Shown here in pieces: positions 1-7,705 of a stretch of DNA of 63,863 bases (the stretch's first letter is position 1; every line of letters begins with the position of its first letter). The position numbers and the translations under genes are program-made. The notes beneath the pieces were generated by a model that made no database searches, was not told the origin of the DNA, and was given only the letters and a program-made list of their open reading frames with translations. This DNA comes from Treponema sp. (lineage in GTDB: Bacteria; Spirochaetota; Spirochaetia; Treponematales; Treponemataceae). The stretch spans positions 1-63,863 of the forward strand of contig JAGBXW010000021.1 of NCBI GenBank assembly GCA_017629095.1, in the 5' to 3' direction.

Positions 1-31
1 ATCCGTTGTATTACCGCTCTACCACGCTTCC
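1..31 (-). tRNA. 5' part of a tRNA, probably tRNA-Cys, cut by the window edge
   Basis: Read on the minus strand, the sequence starts GGAAGCG and continues with a D-arm (GTA..GGTAA..TAC) and the first bases of an anticodon stem (CGGAT). This matches the layout of bacterial tRNA-Cys, whose anticodon stem-loop reads CGGATTGCAAATCCG, but the anticodon itself lies outside the window. tRNA-Gln is an alternative. It lies just downstream of tRNA-Ser on the same strand, and a small inverted repeat (39-57) separates the two. Confidence 0.6.
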
Positions 32-55
32 TTGCTTGAATCCTAAAAAAGGATT

Positions 56-140
56 CGGAGCAGGGGGGATTCGAACCCCCGGTACCTTGCAGCACAACGG
101 TTTTCAAGACCGCCGCCTTAAACCACTCGGCCACCGCTCC
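56..140 (-). tRNA. tRNA-Ser (anticodon UGA)
   Basis: The minus strand folds into a full class II tRNA. The acceptor stem is GGAGCGG/CTGCTCC with discriminator G. The D-arm contains the TGGCCGAGTGG consensus. The anticodon loop is CTTGAAA with anticodon TGA, followed by a long variable arm and the T-arm GGTTCGAATCC. The 3' CCA is not encoded. It is probably transcribed together with the partial tRNA at 1-31. Confidence 0.95.
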
Positions 141-240
141 ACAAAAATGCTTGATTATAGTAGCAAGGAAAAGATATTTTGTCAAGTCATAAATTCAAAC
201 TTCTTTTTATTCTTAATCTCATATAACTAAAATATTTGAC

Positions 241-268
241 TTGACAAAGTCCACCAGTAAAGTACAAT
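241..268 (+). promoter_or_regulatory. Sigma-70-type promoter of ctp, placed for a leaderless start
   Basis: TTGACA (241-246), a 16-nt spacer and TACAAT (263-268). Exactly 7 nt separate the -10 hexamer from ATG 276, so transcription should begin at or next to the start codon. The ATG at 267 lies inside the -10 and is unlikely to be used. Confidence 0.75.
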
Positions 269-275
269 GAATATC

Positions 276-1790
276 ATGTCACATTCAACAAAAAATGAAA
301 AAAAATTTTGGGCAGGAACTCTGCTCATTGTATTTATTTCCATAGTTTTGGTTTTCCTTCCTACCGTCAGTGTTTTTTCCCAGACTGCCCCCAAAGCGAA
401 TAACGATACATCTTCATATAACGCAAAGAAACGACAATACATTGATTTACTCGGAAGTGTTTTTGATTTTGTTCATCGTAATTATGTAGATGAGGTGGAT
501 CCTGAAATCCTGTACCAAGGAGCCATGAAGGGGCTTATGGATTCCCTAGAAGATCCCTACACTACCTATATGGATCTTTCTATGACCCGAGATATTACCG
601 ACACCACTTCTGGTAACTTTGGTGGCGTTGGTCTCCAGATTACAAAGGCTGTAGAGTCAACTCCAGAAAAACCAGCCTACGTAGAAGTTTCCCATCCAAT
701 GGAAGACACCCCCGGATATCTGGCAGGAATTCAGCCCCAAGACAAGATTATCGCTATCAATGGCACAGATACTTCCACCATTACCATGGACGAGGTTTTA
801 AATCTTTTGCGGGGAGAAATCGGCACTACCGTTGATTTGGTAATTCGCCGTGGAGCTTCCATGGAATTTCCCGTTACACTGACACGAGCCTTAATCGAAG
901 TTCCTACAGTAAAGTATGCAATGATCGGTCAAACTGGCTATCTTCGCATTATCGAATTCACTCCTCAAACTCCTCAGCGAGTGCAGGAAGCCCTGGATTC
1001 TTTTCAGGAGAATAAATTTACAAGTCTCATCATCGACCTGCGGAACAATCCTGGTGGACTGATTACTAGCGTTGTGGAGGTGGCAGATAAGTTCATTGAC
1101 AATGGCCCCATCGTTTCTACAAAGAGTCGCCTCACCTACGAAAATTTCATGTACACAGCCTCTCCAAAGCAAACTACCATGCCAAAGAATATTCCCATTG
1201 TGGTACTGATTAACCAAGGGTCTGCCAGTGCTTCAGAAATTCTTGCTGGAGCCCTCAAGGATAATCACTTGGCATATTTGGTGGGAGAACGAACCTATGG
1301 TAAGGGCTCTGTTCAAAAACCCTTGGCACTTTCTGCCACTGACGGAATCAAACTCACTACTGCTCGGTACTACACACCTACAGACACAAATATTGATAAA
1401 ATCGGTATTCCACCAGATATGGAGATCCTCTTCCCTGAACTAACAGAACAGGAGCAGGAAGCCTACATCAAGTTTATGGAAGATGAGGTCCTTACAAAGC
1501 AAATAACCAATCCTAACATGAGCGAAAATGAAATTGCTCAGTTGGCAAAGGATTTGCATAAAACATATCCTATGAACCTGAGCTTAATCCGTCGTCTTAT
1601 TCGGTTGGAAACAGACAAGGTGCGAGAACCTCGGCTTTACGACTTGGACTACGACATTCAGTTGAATGCAGCCTTGGAAGTTGTTCAAAAGAAGGATTTT
1701 AACAAGCTCGTAAAAGAAGCTAAAACCTTGAAAGAACTTCAGCAGGAAGCAGAAGAAGAAAACAAGGATTTAGCAACAACAGCACAATAA
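276..1790 (+). CDS. ctpA: C-terminal processing protease, peptidase family S41
   Basis: Periplasmic serine protease of the CtpA/Prc family, which trims or degrades exported proteins from their C-terminus. An N-terminal membrane anchor (about residues 12-35) is followed by a PDZ domain (about 95-190) and the S41 catalytic domain. The catalytic Ser is in GSASASEI and the Lys in TYGKGSVQ. About 504 residues is the usual size. ATG 276 was preferred to ATG 267 because 267 overlaps the -10 element. There is no Shine-Dalgarno, so the mRNA may be leaderless. It is the first gene of a plus-strand run with rsmE, which begins 2 nt after its stop. Confidence 0.93.
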   Translation: MSHSTKNEKKFWAGTLLIVFISIVLVFLPTVSVFSQTAPKANNDTSSYNAKKRQYIDLLGSVFDFVHRNYVDEVDPEILYQGAMKGLMDSLEDPYTTYMDLSMTRDITDTTSGNFGGVGLQITKAVESTPEKPAYVEVSHPMEDTPGYLAGIQPQDKIIAINGTDTSTITMDEVLNLLRGEIGTTVDLVIRRGASMEFPVTLTRALIEVPTVKYAMIGQTGYLRIIEFTPQTPQRVQEALDSFQENKFTSLIIDLRNNPGGLITSVVEVADKFIDNGPIVSTKSRLTYENFMYTASPKQTTMPKNIPIVVLINQGSASASEILAGALKDNHLAYLVGERTYGKGSVQKPLALSATDGIKLTTARYYTPTDTNIDKIGIPPDMEILFPELTEQEQEAYIKFMEDEVLTKQITNPNMSENEIAQLAKDLHKTYPMNLSLIRRLIRLETDKVREPRLYDLDYDIQLNAALEVVQKKDFNKLVKEAKTLKELQQEAEEENKDLATTAQ

Positions 1791-1791
1791 C

Positions 1792-2619
1792 ATGCGGCAA
1801 TTCCTAGCACCCTCCATGCCGGATACCAAGGGAAATCTCACCTTGACCGGCAAGGATTTTAAATACCTACATCAAGTGTTACGCCTTAGACTGGGGGACG
1901 CAATCCACGTGCGATTGCCCTCTGGTCTTTTGCAAACAATGGCCGTTACCGCTGTTTCTGGCAAAAGCCTGATCCTTTCCCCGTGCCTGGGAGATGCAAC
2001 TCAGGAAACAGGAGTGTCTGCTTCTCAGGTAGAAAAAGAGCACTCTGAAACAGGCCCCGCACTGTGGCTTTTTCAGTTTATGCCCAAGGCCCAAAAGCTA
2101 GACTTGATTGTACGGCAAGCTACGGAACTTGGGGTAACAAAGATTATTCCCATAATGGGAGCCCATTGTCAAAAAGATGCGGCTTTCCAGAGAAGTGACC
2201 GATGGGAACGGATTATACGAGAGGCTCGCCAACAAAGCGGTTCTCCGGTGGAGACGGTAATTACAAAGCCATACTCTCTGACGGAGGCAATGGAATTGTG
2301 GCAACAAGCAAAAGCCGAAAATCATCTTGGCATTGTTTTGTATGAAAAAAGCCAAGACACAAAGTGCTTTCATCAGGCTGTGGCCCAAGTCCAAAGCACC
2401 AGCACCCAAGAAAGAGCTTGTGTTGCAGCCCTTGTTTCTGGCTGTGAAGGGGGATTTTCCCCAGAAGAAATTGAAACACTCAAGAAAAATGGCTTTGTTC
2501 CAGTTCACCTTGAAACAAATATTTTACGAGCAGAAACGGCAACCATCTATGGCTTAGCTGTTTTACAAAACTTATTGACGGAGAAATCTCAATGGCTGTT
2601 AAACGAATTCAATTGTTAA
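1792..2619 (+). CDS. rsmE: 16S rRNA (uracil(1498)-N3)-methyltransferase
   Basis: RsmE methylates N3 of U1498 in 16S rRNA using S-adenosylmethionine. The knotted SPOUT C-terminal domain is clear: SGCEGGFSPEE followed by the ILRAETATIYGL motif near the C-terminus. The N-terminus (about residues 15-75) is the PUA-like RNA-binding part. At 275 aa it is slightly longer than the usual ~245. It starts 2 nt after the ctp stop without its own Shine-Dalgarno, which suggests translational coupling, and it overlaps the next gene by 28 nt. Confidence 0.93.
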   Translation: MRQFLAPSMPDTKGNLTLTGKDFKYLHQVLRLRLGDAIHVRLPSGLLQTMAVTAVSGKSLILSPCLGDATQETGVSASQVEKEHSETGPALWLFQFMPKAQKLDLIVRQATELGVTKIIPIMGAHCQKDAAFQRSDRWERIIREARQQSGSPVETVITKPYSLTEAMELWQQAKAENHLGIVLYEKSQDTKCFHQAVAQVQSTSTQERACVAALVSGCEGGFSPEEIETLKKNGFVPVHLETNILRAETATIYGLAVLQNLLTEKSQWLLNEFNC

Positions 2620-3338
2620 ATGTTCCTATAGATATTCTTGCTCCAGAAAAGCTGGAAGAAACCTTACTGGGGCTTTTGGAGAGACCAGGAACAAAACAAA
2701 TTGTTTTTCTTAACCTGTGGGATTTTTTAAAGGCTCGTCGTAATACCAAGTTCAGAGAATGCCTCACCAATGCAGAATTGGTGTTGCCTATTTCAAAGAG
2801 TTTGCTGAAAGGTGCAGCATTTTTGGAGCTGGAAACACCTGTTCGTTATAATCCATTTTCCACCATCATCTCCTGTCTTGCAATTTTAGATTCTCACTAC
2901 AAGAGCCTATATCTTTTTGGAGGCAGAAAGCGAGCCCTAACCAAGGCAGAAAAAAACGTTCATGCTACCTTCAGAAATATCCGATTGGTGGGCCGATACG
3001 TAGGACATTATCCCAAGGACATGGAAAAGGACATTATCTCTGCCATGTACAAGGCCACACCTTCCTTTGTTTTGGTAAGTGATGGTATTCCAGAAAAGGA
3101 TTGCTGGGCATACAATCGACGAAACAACTTTTCTTCCAGTCTCTTTCTTTACAACAAGGATATTATCAACATTTTTGCAAAACGAACAAAGCGAATTTCC
3201 CCCGCAATCTTTGACAAAGGCTTGGAAATTTGGATAGAGATACTTCACAATCCATTAAAGATATTCCTGTTTGTGCCGTACATTTGGTATAGACTCTTAC
3301 TACTTGCTTGCAAATTCTCAAAGGAGAAAAACGATTAA
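2592..3338 (+). CDS. WecG/TagA/CpsF-family glycosyltransferase (GT26)
   Basis: Cytoplasmic or membrane-edge transferase of the family that moves N-acetylmannosaminyl-type sugars onto lipid carriers for surface glycans. Residues 5-190 match the family, including FLNLWDFLKARRN and the YLFGG stretch after LYL. The usual catalytic NA-D segment is represented only by TNAELVLPIS. The basic, hydrophobic C-terminus (about residues 215-240) fits membrane association. It overlaps the rsmE 3' end by 28 nt in another frame. The acceptor and donor cannot be told from sequence. Confidence 0.75.
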   Translation: MAVKRIQLLNVPIDILAPEKLEETLLGLLERPGTKQIVFLNLWDFLKARRNTKFRECLTNAELVLPISKSLLKGAAFLELETPVRYNPFSTIISCLAILDSHYKSLYLFGGRKRALTKAEKNVHATFRNIRLVGRYVGHYPKDMEKDIISAMYKATPSFVLVSDGIPEKDCWAYNRRNNFSSSLFLYNKDIINIFAKRTKRISPAIFDKGLEIWIEILHNPLKIFLFVPYIWYRLLLLACKFSKEKND

Positions 3339-3353
3339 CAAGGTGAAGCCCTG

Positions 3354-4478
3354 TTGACAGGAAATATTTATATAGTTTCCCAAGATCCCGTTGTTCGAGA
3401 TTTCTGTCGTTATTTACAAGAAGTATATCGGCTACGATTTTATAGTGATTGGAATAAGTTGTATGACAGTGTAATACAATGTGTACCACTATTCATCTTT
3501 GTTGATTATTCTTTTTTCGCTTCAAATGATCCCCAACTATTAGAAGATTTCCACAAGCAATTTTTTAGAATCCCCTTTTACATTTTGACTCGTTCTGATT
3601 GTTCTTATTTTTTACCGTATTTTCAAAGAATTGGAATTAAACGAGTGATTCACATTCCCTGCGAAAAAAATAAATTCAAAAAAATTATTTCAGAACACCA
3701 TTCCACCCAGATTTGTCCTGCTGATTTTCAGCCATGCCCCATTCCCCACTGCCCAAAACTCAATCAATTTTTAGGAAATTCCCACAAAATGACAAAACTT
3801 AAAAACACCATCTATCATTACAGCCAAACTGACACACCATTGCTCCTCACAGGAGAAAGTGGCACGGGAAAGTCTTATCTGGCTCGACTTATTCACGATA
3901 TGTCCCCACGACGTGCCCATCCCTTTTGTGCCATAAACCTTACCAGTATTCCCATCTCCTTGGCAGAAGCTGAATTCTTTGGCACCACAAAAGGAGCCTA
4001 TACCGATGCAATTTCTCGGGAAGGATATTTTTCTTCCGCTCGATTTGGCACACTCTTTCTTGATGAAATTGGAGACTTACCTATTTCTATTCAGCCAAAA
4101 TTGCTCCACGTACTGGAAGAACAATCCTACAACAAGGTAGGTTCTCCAAAGAAAATCAAATGCAACACAAGGTTTCTCTTTGCCACCAATGCTGATTTAC
4201 AACACTTAGTTGACCAAGGGCTTTTTCGTAGTGACTTGTTTTATCGCATTTCTATCCTGCCCATAGAGGTGCCTCCGCTACGAGAACGGAAAACGGACAT
4301 TCCTCAACTGGCACGCCATTTTCTAAAACCATATAAAAAAGATTTATCATCCAGCAGCGTTCAAAAACTTCTGGATTACCACTGGCCTGGCAACGTACGA
4401 GAACTAAAAAATTGTTTACTGAGAGCCTGCATCATTTCCACAAAAGAAATGATTCATGACGGTTGCATTTCCTTCTAA
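3354..4478 (+). CDS. Sigma-54-type AAA+ activator with receiver-like N-terminus and no DNA-binding domain
   Basis: Residues about 1-115 look like a degenerate response-regulator receiver (beta strands IYIV and LFIFVDYS, acidic pocket incomplete). The AAA+ domain follows, with Walker A GESGTGKS (~residue 165), the L1 loop as GAYTDA instead of GAFTGA (~213), Walker B LFLDEIGDL and an arginine-finger region DLFYRI. The protein ends just after the WPGNVRELKN segment, so the Fis-type helix-turn-helix of NtrC proteins is absent. The start is TTG 3354, 8 nt after AGGTG. It is last in the ctp run. It may act in trans or from solution, and whether it opens sigma-54 complexes is uncertain. Confidence 0.82.
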   Translation: MTGNIYIVSQDPVVRDFCRYLQEVYRLRFYSDWNKLYDSVIQCVPLFIFVDYSFFASNDPQLLEDFHKQFFRIPFYILTRSDCSYFLPYFQRIGIKRVIHIPCEKNKFKKIISEHHSTQICPADFQPCPIPHCPKLNQFLGNSHKMTKLKNTIYHYSQTDTPLLLTGESGTGKSYLARLIHDMSPRRAHPFCAINLTSIPISLAEAEFFGTTKGAYTDAISREGYFSSARFGTLFLDEIGDLPISIQPKLLHVLEEQSYNKVGSPKKIKCNTRFLFATNADLQHLVDQGLFRSDLFYRISILPIEVPPLRERKTDIPQLARHFLKPYKKDLSSSSVQKLLDYHWPGNVRELKNCLLRACIISTKEMIHDGCISF

Positions 4479-4504
4479 AATATAATTCATTGTAAAACAA
4501 TAAA

Positions 4505-5218
4505 TTATTTGGTATTTTTCCCCGCTAAACCAGCTGCTTTATTAAAAATCTTTTCCAGATATTTACATTCTCCCTCAGACAGGCAGGCTCGAGAAAGGAT
4601 TCCACGCCAAAATCGCTCCATATCCTCACGACCAGTTATGCTAAAAAATCCGATTTTCTGTAAATCATCAGCAATTACCTGAACCGTACCGTCTAATCGT
4701 TCCATGGCAACGGGAGTTATCCGCGGAGAATAAAGGCTCAATGCACGAAAAACGGTGTATCCAATCACCTGCACTGCATGAGACAGATTCAAGGAGCCAA
4801 AATCGGGGTGGCTGGGAATGGTTACTCCCATAGTACATTCATCTAGTTCGCTGTCGGTAAGGCCAGTGCGCTCGTTTCCAAACACAATGGCACCGCCACC
4901 ACTTTGCACCACTTGGGTAGCTAATTCTTCTGGTAAAAGCAATTTATCCTTGCGCCGCTTTCCCTGTCGCCGAGTGGTACCAGCCACAAAAAAGCAATCC
5001 TTGGTGGCATCTGTAATACTTTCGTAAAATTCAGCCTGCTCCCAAATATACGCGGAATGAATAGCCAGTACTCGTACCTTTTCGTCGTCATAATCTTCAC
5101 GGCGCCCTACAATCCGCAGCTTTGACAAGCCAGAATTGGCCATTGCCCGACACACAGAGCCAATATTGCGGCTTTCCTCTGGCCGACACAGCACGATGTA
5201 TGTTTGCGTTAAATCCAT
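4505..5218 (-). CDS. trmJ: tRNA (cytidine/uridine-2'-O-)-methyltransferase TrmJ
   Basis: SPOUT-class enzyme that 2'-O-methylates position 32 in the anticodon loop of several tRNAs. The N-terminus VLCRPEESRNIGSVCRAM is the characteristic TrmJ opening. The SAM knot is visible in IVFGNERTGLTDSEL and IPSHPDFGSLNLSHAVQ. At 237 aa it is the usual size. It is convergent with the activator gene and divergent from the SDR at 5259. An AAAGGAG lies 12 nt before the ATG, and a TATAGT sits 6 nt before the ATG, so both leadered and near-leaderless starts are possible. Confidence 0.92.
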   Translation of the reverse strand: MDLTQTYIVLCRPEESRNIGSVCRAMANSGLSKLRIVGRREDYDDEKVRVLAIHSAYIWEQAEFYESITDATKDCFFVAGTTRRQGKRRKDKLLLPEELATQVVQSGGGAIVFGNERTGLTDSELDECTMGVTIPSHPDFGSLNLSHAVQVIGYTVFRALSLYSPRITPVAMERLDGTVQVIADDLQKIGFFSITGREDMERFWRGILSRACLSEGECKYLEKIFNKAAGLAGKNTK

Positions 5219-5232
5219 AAATACACTATACT
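5204..5232 (+). promoter_or_regulatory. Promoter of the SDR gene inside the trmJ start region
   Basis: TTGCGT (5204-5209), a 17-nt spacer and TATACT (5227-5232) on the plus strand give a ~20-nt leader to ATG 5259. It overlaps the first codons and upstream region of the divergent trmJ, so the two genes may be expressed competitively. Confidence 0.55.
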
Positions 5233-5258
5233 CCTTTCAGGCGATTTACAGAAGGATT

Positions 5259-6005
5259 ATGGGTATTTTTGCACAGAAAAAAGCAGTTGTTATTGGTGGT
5301 TCCGGGGGAATTGGAGCTAAACTTTCCCTCAAACTGGCTCAAGAAGGAGCCTCAGTCCTTGTACACGGCGGCCACAACTCCCAAAAACTCTCAGACTTGA
5401 TGCAGACCCTGGAAACACACGCTCCCCAGTCAGCCCGCCACCAATCCCTTGTGCAAGAAATTACTGGAGACAACTTGGCCGCCTTTCCTGCCAGCCCCTT
5501 GATGGAACATGTCAAAGAAGCCGACATTCTTTGCGTAGCCTTTGGGCCATTTTTACAAAGTTCCTTGGAAGAAACCACCCCCAAACAATGGATGGACATC
5601 ACCTTGCTAAACTATGCCCTTCCTGGCATCTGTGTTTCAGCAACACTTCCTCGTATGAAAGAAAAACACTGGGGACGAATTTTACTTTTTGGAGGAACAC
5701 TCACCCATAATGTAAAGCCATACCGCACAAACGCAGCCTATGGTGGAGCAAAGACAGCCCTCTGTAGCCTGGTAAAATCCACAGCGGCACAATACAGTAG
5801 TTGGGGAATTACCTGCAACGGTATTCTTCCAGGCCTTACAGAAACAGAGTACCAAAGCCCACAGTTGCTCTCTGGGTTGGCACAGAAAAATCCTTCTGGG
5901 AAAATTATCCCTGCAGAAACAATTGCCACTGCAGCCATTAACCTTTTATCTATGCAGGAAATAAATGGAGCTCTTTTGAATGTAGATGACGGCTGGACAC
6001 CATAA
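5259..6005 (+). CDS. Short-chain dehydrogenase/reductase, FabG-like
   Basis: Cytoplasmic NAD(P)-dependent oxidoreductase. The Rossmann glycine motif GGSGGIG follows the first beta strand, and the catalytic YGGAK (Y-x3-K) lies at about residue 160 with the nearby NGILPG loop. The usual active-site Ser position reads GGTLTHN, so a Thr may replace it. The reading frame is open upstream to 5136, but that part overlaps trmJ on the other strand. ATG 5259 with AAGGA just before it puts the Rossmann fold at the N-terminus, as expected. The substrate is unknown. It might be a 3-oxoacyl-ACP reductase, but no fatty-acid genes are adjacent. Confidence 0.85.
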   Translation: MGIFAQKKAVVIGGSGGIGAKLSLKLAQEGASVLVHGGHNSQKLSDLMQTLETHAPQSARHQSLVQEITGDNLAAFPASPLMEHVKEADILCVAFGPFLQSSLEETTPKQWMDITLLNYALPGICVSATLPRMKEKHWGRILLFGGTLTHNVKPYRTNAAYGGAKTALCSLVKSTAAQYSSWGITCNGILPGLTETEYQSPQLLSGLAQKNPSGKIIPAETIATAAINLLSMQEINGALLNVDDGWTP

Positions 6006-6060
6006 TCACTATGTCCAATTATAAAAAAATTACAATCCCTCTATTTTAAAGAAATAAAAT

Positions 6061-6089
6061 TTGACAGATTAAAAAAAACATTATATTAT
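6061..6089 (+). promoter_or_regulatory. Strong promoter of the STAS gene
   Basis: TTGACA (6061-6066), a 17-nt spacer and TATTAT (6084-6089). A leader of about 37 nt carries GGAAGGGG before ATG 6133. Confidence 0.8.
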
Positions 6090-6132
6090 TTGTAGTGTGA
6101 TATTTTGAATTTAATAACTAGGAAGGGGTTTT

Positions 6133-6681
6133 ATGGACAACAACGCTTTGATTTCCGGCTTTGACGAATCTACTAACGATAGCCTCAATATTATTCTCTC
6201 TCCTTGCCAAGAGTTAAAAGATGGAATTATTATAGCTTTGAATGGCTATATCGATATTTATACTTCTCAATTTTTTCATGATCAAGTTCAAAAAATTGTA
6301 GGAGCAGGTTATATAAACTTAATTTTCGATTGCAAAAGCTTGAACTATGTATCATCCACAGGAATTGGTGTTTTTTCTTCTTTACTTAAAAACATAAAGT
6401 TGCAAAGTGGTGATATTATCTTGATAAATATGCCAGAAAAAGTATTGGAAGTTTTCCAGCTTCTTTGCTTTTCACAGCTTTTCCAATTCCGTGACAGCGT
6501 AGAAGAAGCTATTAAATTCTTTAGGCAAGAAGTTGAAACAGAAGTTTCTGTTTTCCCAATGGTTTTTGGTTGCCCAGTTTGTTCAAAACGGCTTAAAACT
6601 ACCAGTGCCGGACGATTCCGCTGTTCAGAATGCAAGTCAATCTTGGCTGTGGATGAACAAGGAAAAGTTCTCGTAGGGTAG
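6133..6681 (+). CDS. STAS-domain protein with C-terminal zinc ribbon
   Basis: Residues about 20-125 form a STAS domain like anti-sigma-factor antagonists (SpoIIAA/RsbV class). It contains DCKSLNYVSSTGIGVF, where the Ser of SSTG is the position phosphorylated by partner kinases in the family. Residues about 145-182 add a CPVC...CSEC four-cysteine zinc ribbon, which is not part of the standard antagonist. It is monocistronic, with its own strong promoter and intrinsic terminator. No anti-sigma or kinase partner lies nearby, so the partner-switching role is inferred from the domain alone. Confidence 0.85.
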   Translation: MDNNALISGFDESTNDSLNIILSPCQELKDGIIIALNGYIDIYTSQFFHDQVQKIVGAGYINLIFDCKSLNYVSSTGIGVFSSLLKNIKLQSGDIILINMPEKVLEVFQLLCFSQLFQFRDSVEEAIKFFRQEVETEVSVFPMVFGCPVCSKRLKTTSAGRFRCSECKSILAVDEQGKVLVG

Positions 6682-6700
6682 ATTTTAAGAAGATTAAAAA

Positions 6701-6732
6701 AAGACTCGGACAGTTTCCGAGTCTTTTTTTTT
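6701..6732 (+). terminator. Rho-independent terminator after the STAS gene
   Basis: A 10-bp stem AAGACTCGGA/TCCGAGTCTT with a 5-nt loop is followed by an unbroken T run (6724-6732). Confidence 0.92.
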
Positions 6733-6772
6733 AGTTGTATTTGTAGTCTGTTCGTGATATTCTATACATAAT

Positions 6773-7705
6773 ATGAAAACAATCCTATCTCTCATTGGTA
6801 TCTTTTTTACCGTTATACTATTAGGTTCAATTCTCGGTTTTTTTGTAACTTCACTTTTTATGTATGCAAGCAATTTTGTTGTTGGTGGCACAACGGAGTT
6901 TCTTTCTTGGAAGCAAATTGTTTCACTCCTTTTTGTTTGTGGAGCTACCTCAGCCATTTGTACAACACCTTTTTTAATAGCACACTCCATTCGATATCCT
7001 TACAATGGAATTGCACGAATTGTAACCTATACCATTCTTACCGCTTTGGCATGGATAGTCATTATTCCAGCTTGTTTGGTAGCCACCCAGAATTTTGGGT
7101 CTGTAGACATACTCAAAACAAATGAACCTGTTTTAACACCAAACTTCTTTAGACCTAATGATGGAACCTTATATTACTACACTACTATTAATCCTCAAAC
7201 AAAGATGGCTAACGGCGTTTCCTTTGAGTTACATAATATAAACAGCACTGAAGATACTGCCCAGCTTTTAGAAAACACTCCTCAGTTTAAAGCTGATATT
7301 CAGCCCTTTTCTGATGTTTTGATTTATGACACCTTAAAAATTTCAAAATTGATCGATGTGATTCTTCCCAGCTTGATTCTTACAAAGGAAAGAGCCCAAG
7401 ATGCTTTTTCTAAAGGTCTCCTTCCGTGGCTTTCCTTTGCCACCTGGGGACTTGCACTGTATTCTCTTATTGGGATACGGAGATTATTTCGATGGCGACT
7501 CCTCAACTTTTGCACTGCAATCTTAGGGGCTATAGGAATCTCTCTTATCAACATTTCTTATTCATGGGGCTGGGATGGTAATATATTCAACTTTGTCACA
7601 CTTCCGAATTGGACACTTAACTGCATTATTACTGCAGTACTTTCCTGCCTCGGTATACTTTTGGCTGTTTTTCGTCAAGATCCTAACATGGAGTCCGTAG
7701 AATGA
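6773..7705 (+). CDS. Membrane protein of unknown function, first of a pair
   Basis: Not recognised. It is a 310-aa integral membrane protein with about three N-terminal helices (residues 5-30, 45-70, 80-105), a ~90-residue non-cytoplasmic segment, then three C-terminal helices (about 215-235, 240-265, 280-300). Its last codons overlap the next gene (ATGA at 7702-7705), so the two are translated together and probably form a complex. A TATACA/TATTCT -10 sits within 10 nt of the ATG and no Shine-Dalgarno is present, another leaderless candidate. The lack of nucleotide-binding or enzyme motifs argues against a transporter ATPase. Confidence 0.75.
   Translation: MKTILSLIGIFFTVILLGSILGFFVTSLFMYASNFVVGGTTEFLSWKQIVSLLFVCGATSAICTTPFLIAHSIRYPYNGIARIVTYTILTALAWIVIIPACLVATQNFGSVDILKTNEPVLTPNFFRPNDGTLYYYTTINPQTKMANGVSFELHNINSTEDTAQLLENTPQFKADIQPFSDVLIYDTLKISKLIDVILPSLILTKERAQDAFSKGLLPWLSFATWGLALYSLIGIRRLFRWRLLNFCTAILGAIGISLINISYSWGWDGNIFNFVTLPNWTLNCIITAVLSCLGILLAVFRQDPNMESVE

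Noticed and set aside
39..57. GAATCC/GGATTC hairpin as a terminator between the two tRNAs
   Set aside because: The stem is 6 bp and includes the tRNA-Ser discriminator base, with no T run. It is more likely a processing feature or chance.
5136..5258. N-terminal extension of the SDR frame
   Set aside because: It overlaps the start of trmJ on the other strand, and the SDR Rossmann fold begins at ATG 5259.
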